Assembly: GCA_016717205.1 (NCBI GenBank)
Contig: JADKGC010000012.1
Location: 112,874 to 176,873, forward strand
DNA from: Candidatus Flexifilum breve
GTDB lineage: Bacteria > Chloroflexota > Anaerolineae > Aggregatilineales > Phototrophicaceae
Direction of reading: 5' to 3'
DNA length: 64,000 nt
Under the pieces are notes generated by a model. That model was not told where the DNA came from. It saw nothing but the letters and a program-made list of their open reading frames with translations, and did no database searches. Of this stretch, positions 15,084-23,120 are shown piece after piece. Numbering within the stretch: position 1 is the first letter of the stretch; each line of letters opens with the position of its first letter. Both the position numbers and the translations under genes were made by a program.

Positions 15084-16694
15084 TTACCCACGCGCTTTGA
15101 TGATTTGTTTGTAGAAGGCGAGCATGTCGGCGTCCTGATCCTCGCCCCAGAGCATGGGTACGCGGCTCATGTGTAAGCCATTGCCATGCGTGCCGCGATC
15201 CTGATTCAGCCCGACTTCCGTCCCGTAGTAGATGATGGGCGGGTTGGGCAGCTTCATCTGGTAGGCGGCGGCGCGCTTGAGCGCCTCTTTGTCCCCCTCA
15301 GCGATCCACAGGAAGCGATCCATGTCGTGATTGTCGACGAAGGAGGGCATCACAAAATCCGACGGGAAGTACAGGTGATGGTGCGCGATGAACTCGTCGA
15401 GCGCCTTCTCCGAGAGATTCTTCCAGCCGTAGGTGCGGCGCAGCGCCTCGCCGATGTGGAAGTCGAGGCAGCCGTCCAACCGCCCGATGTAATGTGCGAT
15501 GTTGTCCGGCGCTTCGACCACTTCGCCAAAGATGTAGCTGTCTGGTTTGACTTCGCGGCAGGCGGCGCGGAACTCCCACCAGAATTGGGGATTCGGGCCG
15601 TTGGCGTAGTCGAGGCGGTACCCGTCCACGTCGAATTCTTTGAGCCAGTAACGCGCAATATCGAGCATCCACGCTTTCGCGCCGGGGTTCGTCAGGTTGA
15701 CCTGCGGCATCGAGGCGACGGCGAAGAATGTGCGGTAGCCGATGGGCGAATCATCGAAGATGAACCAGTCACGGTGCGGGCTGTTCACGTCGTTGAGCGC
15801 CGACTGGAAGACCGGATTCTCGTTGCTGATGTGATTGCACACGAGGTCGAGCAGCACACGGATACCGCGCGCATGCGCCGCCTTGACCAGCGCCTTAAGC
15901 GCTTCGTCCCCGCCGAGGCGCGGCTCGGTCTTGCAGTAGTCGGTGACATCGTAGCCGTGATGCGAGGGGCTTTCCCAGGTCGGGCTGAGCCAGATGCAGT
16001 TCACGCCGAGGTCTTGAATGTAGTCCAGTTTGTCGATCACACCCCACAGCGTGCCGCCGCAGAAGCCGAAGAGATCTTCGGTTTGCGTCCACGTTTTCCC
16101 GTCACCGGGGTAGAAGCGGTCGACGAAGATGTGATAGATCACGGCATCGTGCGCCCACTGCGGCGAGCGGAAGCTGTCGACATGATACGTGAACACTTCG
16201 CCGCAGCGGTCGCCGGGTGTGTAGTTGTTCGGCATCGGCAGGTTTTTGAAGTAATTCGACGCGGCAACTTCGACGATCTGCTGCGAGTCGGGGAAGTTGG
16301 CGAACGTTTCCTCATTCCCGTTCGTGTCTGACCACGCGCTGATGCGGTAGTGCACAACCGCGCCGTCGGGCTGCGCGGGGATGGTCGCGCGCCAGTGCGT
16401 GAGGTACGCCCACGAGATCGAGTCCCATTCAATGGTGACGCGATCCATGGGGAGCGCGATGCCGTTGGCAGCGACCCCGCGCGATCCGGCGGGGAGGCTG
16501 CCATCAAGCGTATAGTACAGGGCGACGTGATCCGCGTGAAAATCGCCGCCTGTCAGCGCATCCACCACCACCGGCTGACCCGGCTGCGGGTCACGCGGCG
16601 TAATGCTGCCGTGATGCTGCAAGCCGCGCCGCGTTGCCCGATGGTGAATCAGCTTGAGTTCATCGGTTGACCACGTTCCAAAGATGAAATCCAC
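15084..16694 (-). CDS. GH13 alpha-amylase/neopullulanase-type glycoside hydrolase
   Basis: A 536-aa GH13 enzyme that should hydrolyse alpha-1,4/1,6 glucans or maltodextrins. An N-terminal beta-sandwich (residues 1-150) precedes the TIM barrel. The conserved regions are VLLDLVCNHIS, GYRLDYANGP (nucleophile Asp), FGEVVEAP (acid Glu) and VDNHDMDRF (third Asp). It lacks a signal peptide, so it acts on imported dextrins. It ends at KQIIKARG, about where the C-terminal beta domain of most GH13 enzymes should begin, so it is C-terminally short; no continuation is visible in the remaining 48 bp. It follows malG by 2 bp, the last gene of the maltodextrin operon. Confidence 0.88.
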   Translation of the reverse strand: MDFIFGTWSTDELKLIHHRATRRGLQHHGSITPRDPQPGQPVVVDALTGGDFHADHVALYYTLDGSLPAGSRGVAANGIALPMDRVTIEWDSISWAYLTHWRATIPAQPDGAVVHYRISAWSDTNGNEETFANFPDSQQIVEVAASNYFKNLPMPNNYTPGDRCGEVFTYHVDSFRSPQWAHDAVIYHIFVDRFYPGDGKTWTQTEDLFGFCGGTLWGVIDKLDYIQDLGVNCIWLSPTWESPSHHGYDVTDYCKTEPRLGGDEALKALVKAAHARGIRVLLDLVCNHISNENPVFQSALNDVNSPHRDWFIFDDSPIGYRTFFAVASMPQVNLTNPGAKAWMLDIARYWLKEFDVDGYRLDYANGPNPQFWWEFRAACREVKPDSYIFGEVVEAPDNIAHYIGRLDGCLDFHIGEALRRTYGWKNLSEKALDEFIAHHHLYFPSDFVMPSFVDNHDMDRFLWIAEGDKEALKRAAAYQMKLPNPPIIYYGTEVGLNQDRGTHGNGLHMSRVPMLWGEDQDADMLAFYKQIIKARG

Positions 16695-16696
16695 GT

Positions 16697-17629
16697 TTAG
16701 CCTTTCACCGCGCCGACCGTTAAGCCGCCGACGATGTACCGTTGCAGCGAGAGATAAAGAATGACGACCGGCGTCGCCGCGATCAATGAGCCGGCAGCAA
16801 ACACGCCCCAGTCGTTGGTGAATTCGGCGCTCACGAAGTTGAACAGGCCGACCATGAGCGTCCAGTTTTCGCGGTCGGTCAGCACAATGCGCGCCAGCAA
16901 GAACTCGTTGAGCGTGCCGACGAACGCCAGAATGGACACGACGGCGATAATCGGGACAACCAATGGCAGAATCAATTGTGTGAAGGCCTGCCAGTGGGTA
17001 GCGCCGTCGACCATCGCGGACTCATCGATATCACGCGGGATCGAGTCGAAGAAGCCTTTCATCAGCCACGTATTCGCGCCCATCGCGCCGCCGAGGTAGA
17101 CGAGGATCAACCCGCCGTGCGTGTTGATGGCGAAGAACGGCACGTACTGCCCGACCTGCAGGAGCAGCAGGTAGAGCGCGACCATCGCCAGAATGTTTGG
17201 GAACACCTGAATGAGCATCGAGCCGACGAGCAGGGTGCGGCGACCGTAGAAGCGGAAGCGCGAAAACGAATACGCGCTCAACGCTGTCATGCTCACCGTG
17301 AGCACGGTCGTCACGCTGGAGATCACCAGCGAATTGCCGACCCAGCGCCAGAACGGGATGGTCGGGTCATCGAACAGGCGGCGAAAGTTAGTCAGCAGTT
17401 CGTCGACACTGCTCACGTTCTGCGGGATGAAGCTCTGGCTGACCATCGAACCGCTCGGGTTGAAGGCCGCCGAGATGATCCATACGACCGGGAACAGCGC
17501 GAAGATGATCACCAGCCCGATGATAATGATCTGGACCACCAGCAGCGCTGGCGGTGTGCTGCCCAGCTTGCGTTCGGCTTTAGCCCGAGGCGCCGCCTGC
17601 GTCTGAGGTGCTGTCGTGACGTTAGACAT
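16697..17629 (-). CDS. Maltodextrin ABC transporter permease, MalG-like
   Basis: A 310-aa inner-membrane permease with about six transmembrane helices. The EAA loop reads IPRDIDESAMVDGATHWQAF, the contact site for the ATPase. The end FNFVSAEFTNDWGVFAAGSLIA and the C-terminal VGGLTVGAVKG are typical of MalG. It overlaps the start of malF by 8 bp and works with malF and the binding protein upstream. No ATPase gene is present, so a shared MsmK/MalK-type ATPase elsewhere is expected. Confidence 0.87.
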   Translation of the reverse strand: MSNVTTAPQTQAAPRAKAERKLGSTPPALLVVQIIIIGLVIIFALFPVVWIISAAFNPSGSMVSQSFIPQNVSSVDELLTNFRRLFDDPTIPFWRWVGNSLVISSVTTVLTVSMTALSAYSFSRFRFYGRRTLLVGSMLIQVFPNILAMVALYLLLLQVGQYVPFFAINTHGGLILVYLGGAMGANTWLMKGFFDSIPRDIDESAMVDGATHWQAFTQLILPLVVPIIAVVSILAFVGTLNEFLLARIVLTDRENWTLMVGLFNFVSAEFTNDWGVFAAGSLIAATPVVILYLSLQRYIVGGLTVGAVKG

Positions 17630-19190
17630 TTTCGCCGATCTCCTCTAAACGCCGCGTAAACCGGAACTGGAACAGGGTGAGCGCGCCCACAATGAAGAAG
17701 ATCACGATGGCGATGGCCGAGGCAAAGCCGTAATCGCGCGTGCCGCCCGCGGAGAAGGCATAGCGGAACGTGTAGCTGATCAGGTTGTCCGTGTGGCCAA
17801 CCGGAGGCGCGCTTGTACCGATCATGGGTGGGCCGCCGCCAAACATCGCTTCGATGATCAGAAAGTTGTTGAAGTTATATGTGAACGAAGCGACCAGCAG
17901 TGGGCCGACTGCGACCAGCAGCAGCGGCATCGTCATCTTCCAGAACTGCTGGAAGCGGTTCGCGCCGTCGACTTCCGCGGCTTCGTAGATCGACGTGGGA
18001 ATCGCTTGGAGCGCGCCGCTGCAAATCAGCATGAAGTAGGGGAAGGCCAGCCACAGATTGACCAGCAGAATCGCCACTTTCGCCCAACCGGGGTCGGAAT
18101 TCCACTCAGGCGCCCAACCGAAAGCCGATTGAATCGCTGTGGTGACGACACCGTAGTTCGGGTTGAGCATGCCGCGCCAGATCAGAATGCTGATCATGCC
18201 GGGGACGGCATACGGAATCAGCAGTAGCGACCGGACGATGCGGACGCCCGTGAAACCCTTGTTGAGGATGAGCGCGATCAACAGGCCGAGCGCGAACGAC
18301 GTGATCACCGAAATCAGCGAGAAGGCAATTGTCCACGCGAACACGCGCGCCAGCGGCCCACTGATCACTGAACTGGTGAAAATCCGCGTGAAGTTGCCGA
18401 AGCCGACGGCGACCCAGTAGCCGAGCGGTGCAGTTTCGCCACTGGTGGCGGTGAACAAGCCGGTCGTGTCGTCGGCGAAATAGGGGGTATCCGTTTCGCG
18501 GTCGACGAGCGCATTCTGCGCGGCGTCAAACTCCCATTTTTTGCGAAAAACGCCGGCCTGCGTGCGGGAAGCTATCCCGACGGGGTTGTCATCCGGCCCG
18601 AATTGCATCTCTTGGATTTCGGATAAAGCGCGGAAACGCTCTCCGCCTTCTAAGTGTGTGTAACCTTCGTACGCCTCCGGAACATCGCCTGTGACTGGCA
18701 CTAACGCCGCGCCGGGGCTGGCGAAGAACTGCTGGCCGTCATCAGCGCTCAGCCACAGAGCATAAGTGCCCGCTTCGTTGCGAAAGACTTCCCACTCGTA
18801 ACTCGCTTCGCCTTCCGGTAGGTACAGGGTTTGTCCCATCATTTCGATGGCTTCGACTTTGGTATAGCGGTGTCCGTCGCTGTAATTGGTGAAGGCGACA
18901 TAGAGCGTATAGGCCATCGGGTAAATGACGAGCAGGGCGACGAGCGCGAGCGCCGGGGTCATCCAGCGGACGGGCCACAGCTCTGGCTTGAGGTTGACGT
19001 AGCTGAGGATGGCCGCGGTGATGATGATCGTGAGGCCGAGGAACCAGTTGCCATCGCCGATCACCGCGACGCCGAGCAGAAGTGCGCAGACATCGGCAAT
19101 CGCGATGACGAGCAGGCGAATGGCGAGGTTGGTCAGATTGAGGGAGGCTAGGGGCCCTTGCGGACCCCTAGCTTGCGCTGCCGCGCTCAT
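17622..19190 (-). CDS. Maltodextrin ABC transporter permease, MalF-like
   Basis: A 522-aa permease. The N-terminal third holds several hydrophobic helices (LLVIAIADVCALLLGVAVI, MTPALALVALLVIYPMAYTL). An extracytoplasmic loop of about 150 residues then precedes the core, as in MalF. The EAA loop is IPTSIYEAAEVDGANRFQQF. Later helices include SLISVITSFALGLLIALIL. It overlaps the malE stop by 4 bp (ATGA-type) and malG by 8 bp, so the three are one unit. The large loop is the docking site for the binding protein in the MalF family. Confidence 0.87.
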   Translation of the reverse strand: MSAAAQARGPQGPLASLNLTNLAIRLLVIAIADVCALLLGVAVIGDGNWFLGLTIIITAAILSYVNLKPELWPVRWMTPALALVALLVIYPMAYTLYVAFTNYSDGHRYTKVEAIEMMGQTLYLPEGEASYEWEVFRNEAGTYALWLSADDGQQFFASPGAALVPVTGDVPEAYEGYTHLEGGERFRALSEIQEMQFGPDDNPVGIASRTQAGVFRKKWEFDAAQNALVDRETDTPYFADDTTGLFTATSGETAPLGYWVAVGFGNFTRIFTSSVISGPLARVFAWTIAFSLISVITSFALGLLIALILNKGFTGVRIVRSLLLIPYAVPGMISILIWRGMLNPNYGVVTTAIQSAFGWAPEWNSDPGWAKVAILLVNLWLAFPYFMLICSGALQAIPTSIYEAAEVDGANRFQQFWKMTMPLLLVAVGPLLVASFTYNFNNFLIIEAMFGGGPPMIGTSAPPVGHTDNLISYTFRYAFSAGGTRDYGFASAIAIVIFFIVGALTLFQFRFTRRLEEIGENV

Positions 19191-21049
19191 CCAGCGACCT
19201 CAACAGTCAGAACACTGCTGCTGGAGTCGAACGAGAACGTGACTTCCGCGTTGTCTGCGGGGACGGTGAAGGTGATGTTCGCGCCATCGCGCGCGCCATC
19301 GACGCCCCAGTTGATGTCCCACGCCATATTCTGCGCGGCCTTGGCCTGATAATCGCCCGCGGGCAGCGTGTTCACGGTGAAACTGTACACGCCGTCGCCA
19401 TCCGCATCCTGCAGGAGCGAACGCAGGCAGTTGGGCTGCCAATCGCCTTCGCAGCCGATTTCATCCTGATAATCGCCGGGGGCGGTCAGCAGCATGAAGT
19501 TGACGTTGTCCATGACCCAGTGGGTTTTGTTGTCGTAGATGAAGGTGACGGGCGTTTCTTCGGCCAGCGACAGGGCGACGTTCGCGCCGTCACGTTCCGC
19601 ATTCGCGCCGTAGTTTTCGTCCCACGCGCCATCCAGCGCGACCTTATATTCATATTCGCCCGCGGCGAGGACAAACGTCCCCTGCCACACATCACCCGCG
19701 GCGGTGTAAGCGAGCTGAGCTTCCGCACACGCCGGATCCCAGTCGCCCGCGCAGCCCATGGCCGAGTTGACCGTGCCGGGGATCGAGACGGCTTGCGGGC
19801 CATCTTCCGGCGGGGTGTCGCCGACCGTTGAGGCCGCAACTGCTTCGATTTCACCGCCCGCGATCAGGGTGCGGATCTGTTCGCCCGCCGTGAGGAAGGC
19901 TTCGTCAGCGGGCAGGTCGCCCTGAATGATGAACTGCTGCGCATTGGCGGCAGCGCCCCACACCGACGACATTTCAGGGATCGACGGCTGCGGCACACCG
20001 ACCAGACCAGCGCTCTGGAAAGCCTCGAGATCAGGATCGGCGAGAGTTTCGAGCAGCGGGACGAAGGCCGGCGGACGCGGATCGACATCGTACATCGCCT
20101 GCATCGCGCTTTCGGTCGCCATGAAGTCAATCAGGAAGGCTTCGGCGAGGAGGGCATCTTCGGTGTAAGCGCTGATCATGAAGCCCTGACCGCCGATCAT
20201 CGGCTGACCGGGGCCAGCATCGCCCGCCGGAATGTCGCTGATCGCGTACGGAACGCCCGATTGACGGATGCGCGGGAGCGCCCACGGGCCAGTGACGATC
20301 ATCGCAGCGTCGCCCTGTTCGAACATGGCGTGCATGACGTCATAGTCGATGGCGTCGGGGATGAGACCCGCTTCCACCATACTCTGGAGCCAAGCGCCCG
20401 CGGCAATCGTGCCTTCGCTGTCGATGCCGACGTTGGTCGGGTCGTAGTTGCCCGCATCATCGCGACCGAAGATGTAGCCGCCGAACGCGCTGACAATCGG
20501 GAAGAAGTGATAGAAGTCGCTGGTCTGAATGACGTAGCCGTGTTCCGACGCGCCACTGCTGACCAGTTGTTCGCTGATTTCCTTGACTTCGGCCCACGTC
20601 GCCGGAGCTTCGGGGACGAGGTCGGTGTTGCGGAAGAAGGCGACATTTTCCACCGCGTAGGGCACGCCGTACAGTTCGCCATTGTAGGTGAACAGGGAGA
20701 GCGACGCCGGGGTGAAGAGTTCCGCTGCATCGCCGAGGTCAATCGGGCGGACGGAGCCGTTCAGCACCAGTTCGCCGATCCAGTCGTGCGCGGCGATGAT
20801 GATGTCCGGACCTTCGCCGGTCGGGCCGACGACGCCAAGATTGGCGCGAATATCGCCCATGCCGATTTCCTGCACTTCGACGGTCACGCCGAAGTCAGCG
20901 GAGAATTGTTCCGCGGCGGCGGTCAGGGCGGGGGTACGGGTGCGGTCTGCCCAAATCAGGAGATCGGGATCATCCTGGGCAGCAATAGGGGTCACAAACA
21001 GAGCAGTGATGACCAGCACTAAAGCCACAAACAACATATTGCGTTTCAT
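19187..21049 (-). CDS. Maltose-binding-type solute-binding protein fused to two X25-like starch-binding modules
   Basis: A 620-aa secreted protein. It has an N-terminal signal peptide (MKRNMLFVALVLVITALFV, then AAQDD). A MalE-type binding fold spans to about residue 410 (VEVQEIGMGDIRANLG, FEQGDAAMIVTGPWALP). Two tandem modules of about 95 residues follow, starting GCAGDWDPACAEAQLAY and GCEGDWQPNCLRSLL. Each has the GEYEYKVALDGAWDENYG / GDYQAKAAQNMAWDINWG pattern of X25-like modules seen in bacterial pullulanases. The fusion would let the importer hold starch at the cell surface. It is the first gene of the malEFG-GH13 operon. The start has GGGAGA about 10 bp upstream. Confidence 0.87.
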   Translation of the reverse strand: MKRNMLFVALVLVITALFVTPIAAQDDPDLLIWADRTRTPALTAAAEQFSADFGVTVEVQEIGMGDIRANLGVVGPTGEGPDIIIAAHDWIGELVLNGSVRPIDLGDAAELFTPASLSLFTYNGELYGVPYAVENVAFFRNTDLVPEAPATWAEVKEISEQLVSSGASEHGYVIQTSDFYHFFPIVSAFGGYIFGRDDAGNYDPTNVGIDSEGTIAAGAWLQSMVEAGLIPDAIDYDVMHAMFEQGDAAMIVTGPWALPRIRQSGVPYAISDIPAGDAGPGQPMIGGQGFMISAYTEDALLAEAFLIDFMATESAMQAMYDVDPRPPAFVPLLETLADPDLEAFQSAGLVGVPQPSIPEMSSVWGAAANAQQFIIQGDLPADEAFLTAGEQIRTLIAGGEIEAVAASTVGDTPPEDGPQAVSIPGTVNSAMGCAGDWDPACAEAQLAYTAAGDVWQGTFVLAAGEYEYKVALDGAWDENYGANAERDGANVALSLAEETPVTFIYDNKTHWVMDNVNFMLLTAPGDYQDEIGCEGDWQPNCLRSLLQDADGDGVYSFTVNTLPAGDYQAKAAQNMAWDINWGVDGARDGANITFTVPADNAEVTFSFDSSSSVLTVEVAG

Positions 21050-21065
21050 TGGGGTTGATTCTCCC

Positions 21066-21079
21066 TACTTGCTTAAGTA
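21066..21079. promoter_or_regulatory. Inverted repeat in the malE upstream region
   Basis: TACTT-GCTT-AAGTA (21066-21079), 17 bp before the malE start codon. Its place in the short MarR-malE gap suggests an operator, but its regulator is unknown and it does not match the palindrome at the MarR promoter. Confidence 0.35.
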
Positions 21080-21131
21080 ATCGAGAAACGAGCGGCGACG
21101 AGAACGAACGATTGGTGTACGGCAGACCTCC

Positions 21132-21605
21132 TTAGTTTCCGTCCCCAACATTAGCGGCCAAACCGGAACGCATTTTCCGGAGCAGCAGCAACAATTCTTC
21201 CTGCTCGGCGAGACCAACGCCGCTCAGGTATTCCTCCAGCGCTTTGCCGTGCGCTTCGTGCACACGGTCACGCAGATCGACCCCGGCGCGCGTGAGGACA
21301 ACGCGCTGCGCCCGCCGATCATCCGGGTCGGTGACACGGTGAACGAGTTCGGCGGCCTCCATCTGGTCGATGATGCGGCTGATCGTGCTGCGCGCTACCA
21401 GCATCAGATCGCTGAGTGTGACGAGCTGCTGGCCCGACAGCGGATCAAGGTGCAGGAGTACGTTGTATTGGGTCGGGGTCAAACCGAAGCGGCGGAGCAG
21501 TTGACGGTCAAACGCATCCAGATAGATGAAGATATCGATGATGAGGCGGTACTCTTGGTGGGCCACGGACTCAGAAATTGCGGTTAACAACGTTATAGTC
21601 CTCAA
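21132..21605 (-). CDS. MarR-family transcriptional regulator
   Basis: About 157 aa with a winged helix: RFGLTPTQYNVLLHLDP, then the recognition helix VARSTISRIIDQMEAAELVHR and the wing TDPDDRRAQRVVLT. MarR proteins are dimers that usually repress their own operon and release DNA on binding a small ligand. No ATG fits. A TTG at 21603-21605 gives the full frame; a second TTG five codons later has GAGG before it and may be the real start. It lies 82 bp before malE on the same strand, so it may control the maltodextrin genes. Confidence 0.82.
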   Translation of the reverse strand: MRTITLLTAISESVAHQEYRLIIDIFIYLDAFDRQLLRRFGLTPTQYNVLLHLDPLSGQQLVTLSDLMLVARSTISRIIDQMEAAELVHRVTDPDDRRAQRVVLTRAGVDLRDRVHEAHGKALEEYLSGVGLAEQEELLLLLRKMRSGLAANVGDGN

Positions 21606-21609
21606 ATTT

Positions 21610-21631
21610 GTTGCACGTGCAACTAATTATA
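21610..21631 (-). promoter_or_regulatory. MarR promoter and probable operator
   Basis: On the minus strand a TATAAT -10 (21631-21626) is followed at once by the perfect palindrome GTTGCACGTGCAAC (21610-21623). The palindrome covers the predicted transcription start, so binding there would block initiation. Auto-repression by the MarR protein is inferred from position and from the palindrome's MarR-like form. Confidence 0.55.
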
Positions 21632-21744
21632 GCGCTGTTTGAAATTTGGGGCTGCAAAAGCTCGTATAAAGTGCACGAAGTCACGGGGATTTACTCGTGT
21701 AAGTGGAAATATGCCTGAAGAGCATCTAATGGGGCGAGGGTGTT

Positions 21745-21764
21745 GGGACGCGCTGCCGCGTCCC
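21745..21764. repeat. Palindromic repeat, GGGACGCG type
   Basis: GGGACGCG, loop CTGC, CGCGTCCC, just after the L,D-transpeptidase stop codon. A similar hairpin (GGACGC...GCGTCC) follows purL. It may protect 3' ends. Confidence 0.55.
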
Positions 21765-21781
21765 GATGGCGACAGCCCAGC

Positions 21782-22949
21782 TTAAATCACACGCACGAGC
21801 GTGCCGACTTCCGCCCAGTCAAATATCCACTGCGCGTCCCCGACAGGGAGGTTAACGCAGCCATGACTCATGGGGCGGCCAAACTTGTTATGCCAGTATG
21901 TGCCGTGGATGGCGTACCCCTGATAAAAGTACATGGTGTAGGGGACTTGCGGCAGAAAGTAATCTGGTCCGCTCATGTCGTCGGCGACGTATTTGACGTA
22001 GATGTTGTAATCGCCCGTGACGGTCGGTGTGGCGGGCAGTCCGGTTGAGACGATCCGCGTCCACACCAGCGCGCCATCTTCATAAGCGTAGATGCGCTGC
22101 TGGTCGTTCGACACGAGGATCGACTTGCCGCGACCAGAAGGTGCGGCGGGTACATTTTCGGGCACGTACTCGCCTGCCGCAGGGATCGTCAGTTCCTGCC
22201 CCACCCAGATAAAATTGGGATCGCTGAGACTGTTGAGCGCCATGATATCGTCGACCGTCACGCCATAGCGCCGCGCGATCAAGCCGAGTTCTTCGCCGCT
22301 CGCGACGATGTGCGTACTGGTCGCGCCAGTGTAATTGGCCGCTGTCTCTTCTTCCGGCTGCACTTCGATCATGTCGAGTTCGAACACGCCATCGGCCAGT
22401 TCGCCGGAGACATCGACGCGCAGGCGATCCAGCATGACCGGGATATCCATGGCGCGGCCAATCTGCGGCGGATCGCCGGGAATAGCGGCGATATTCGCGG
22501 ATTCGCTCAAGGCATACAATCCGGATTGTGCGAGATTCAGATCCACAGTGTAGATTGGGGTCACTTGTGTGTTGACCGGAGCCGACTCGATGGCTTTGAG
22601 CGTCGCTTCCACGTCAAGCGTCGCGCCGAGATCCGAGAGCGGAATATTCCAGCGCCGTTCGCCATCGACCGCCGCGACAGGACCTGCTCGCCAGCGTTTC
22701 GACGGCGGTGCGCGCGTTGGCGACAGTCACATCACCGACATTGACGCCAGCGATCTGCACGCCCGCCATGACCCGTTGCGGCGACAGCGCGATCAAGGCG
22801 ATCAGCGCCACGCCGAGCAAGCCGAAGAATGCGATGATCGCTGCTGCGCCACCGATCAGCAAATAGGGTGGATTCGAGCGCTTACGCCGCCGGCGGGGCG
22901 GTATGGGGCGCTGCTGGACGTAGGGTGTTGGTCGATTCATCATGATCAC
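21782..22949 (-). CDS. L,D-transpeptidase with LysM domain (frameshifted)
   Basis: A membrane-anchored cell-wall cross-linking enzyme. The N-terminus has a basic cytoplasmic tail (RPIPPRRRRKRSNP), one transmembrane helix (IGGAAAIIAFFGLLGVALIALIAL) and a PG_binding_4-like segment (AGVQIAGVNVGDVTVANAR). A LysM domain follows (THIVASGEELGLIARRYGV). The YkuD catalytic domain ends the protein, with the nucleophile motif HGTYWHNKFGRPMSHGCVNL (catalytic Cys). The frame breaks near 22680: the upstream frame reads ETLAS, then junk, while another frame continues PVAAVDGERRWNIPLSDLG without loss of domain. One base change restores about 389 aa, so a sequencing error is the likeliest cause. Confidence 0.8.
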
Positions 22950-23027
22950 TATTCTAGTGAAAACTGAAGATTAGATGGGGTGAAACCGCCACCTCTACCC
23001 CACGTTTCCCCTACGGTCAGGGATATA

Positions 23028-23078
23028 AAATCTTAACGATCAAAAGCTTGCGCAATTGCTAAGGACGTTTTAAGATTT
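23028..23078. promoter_or_regulatory. Inverted repeat in the purL upstream region
   Basis: AAATCTTAA (23028-23036) and TTAAGATTT (23070-23078) are exact inverted copies, 33 bp apart, in the AT-rich gap before the purine operon. They could form an RNA stem or a two-site operator. No known purine riboswitch core is seen. Confidence 0.35.
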
Positions 23079-23120
23079 GGCACGTTTCTTTAATGCGGCT
23101 GAAACATAAGGAGTCGCCGG

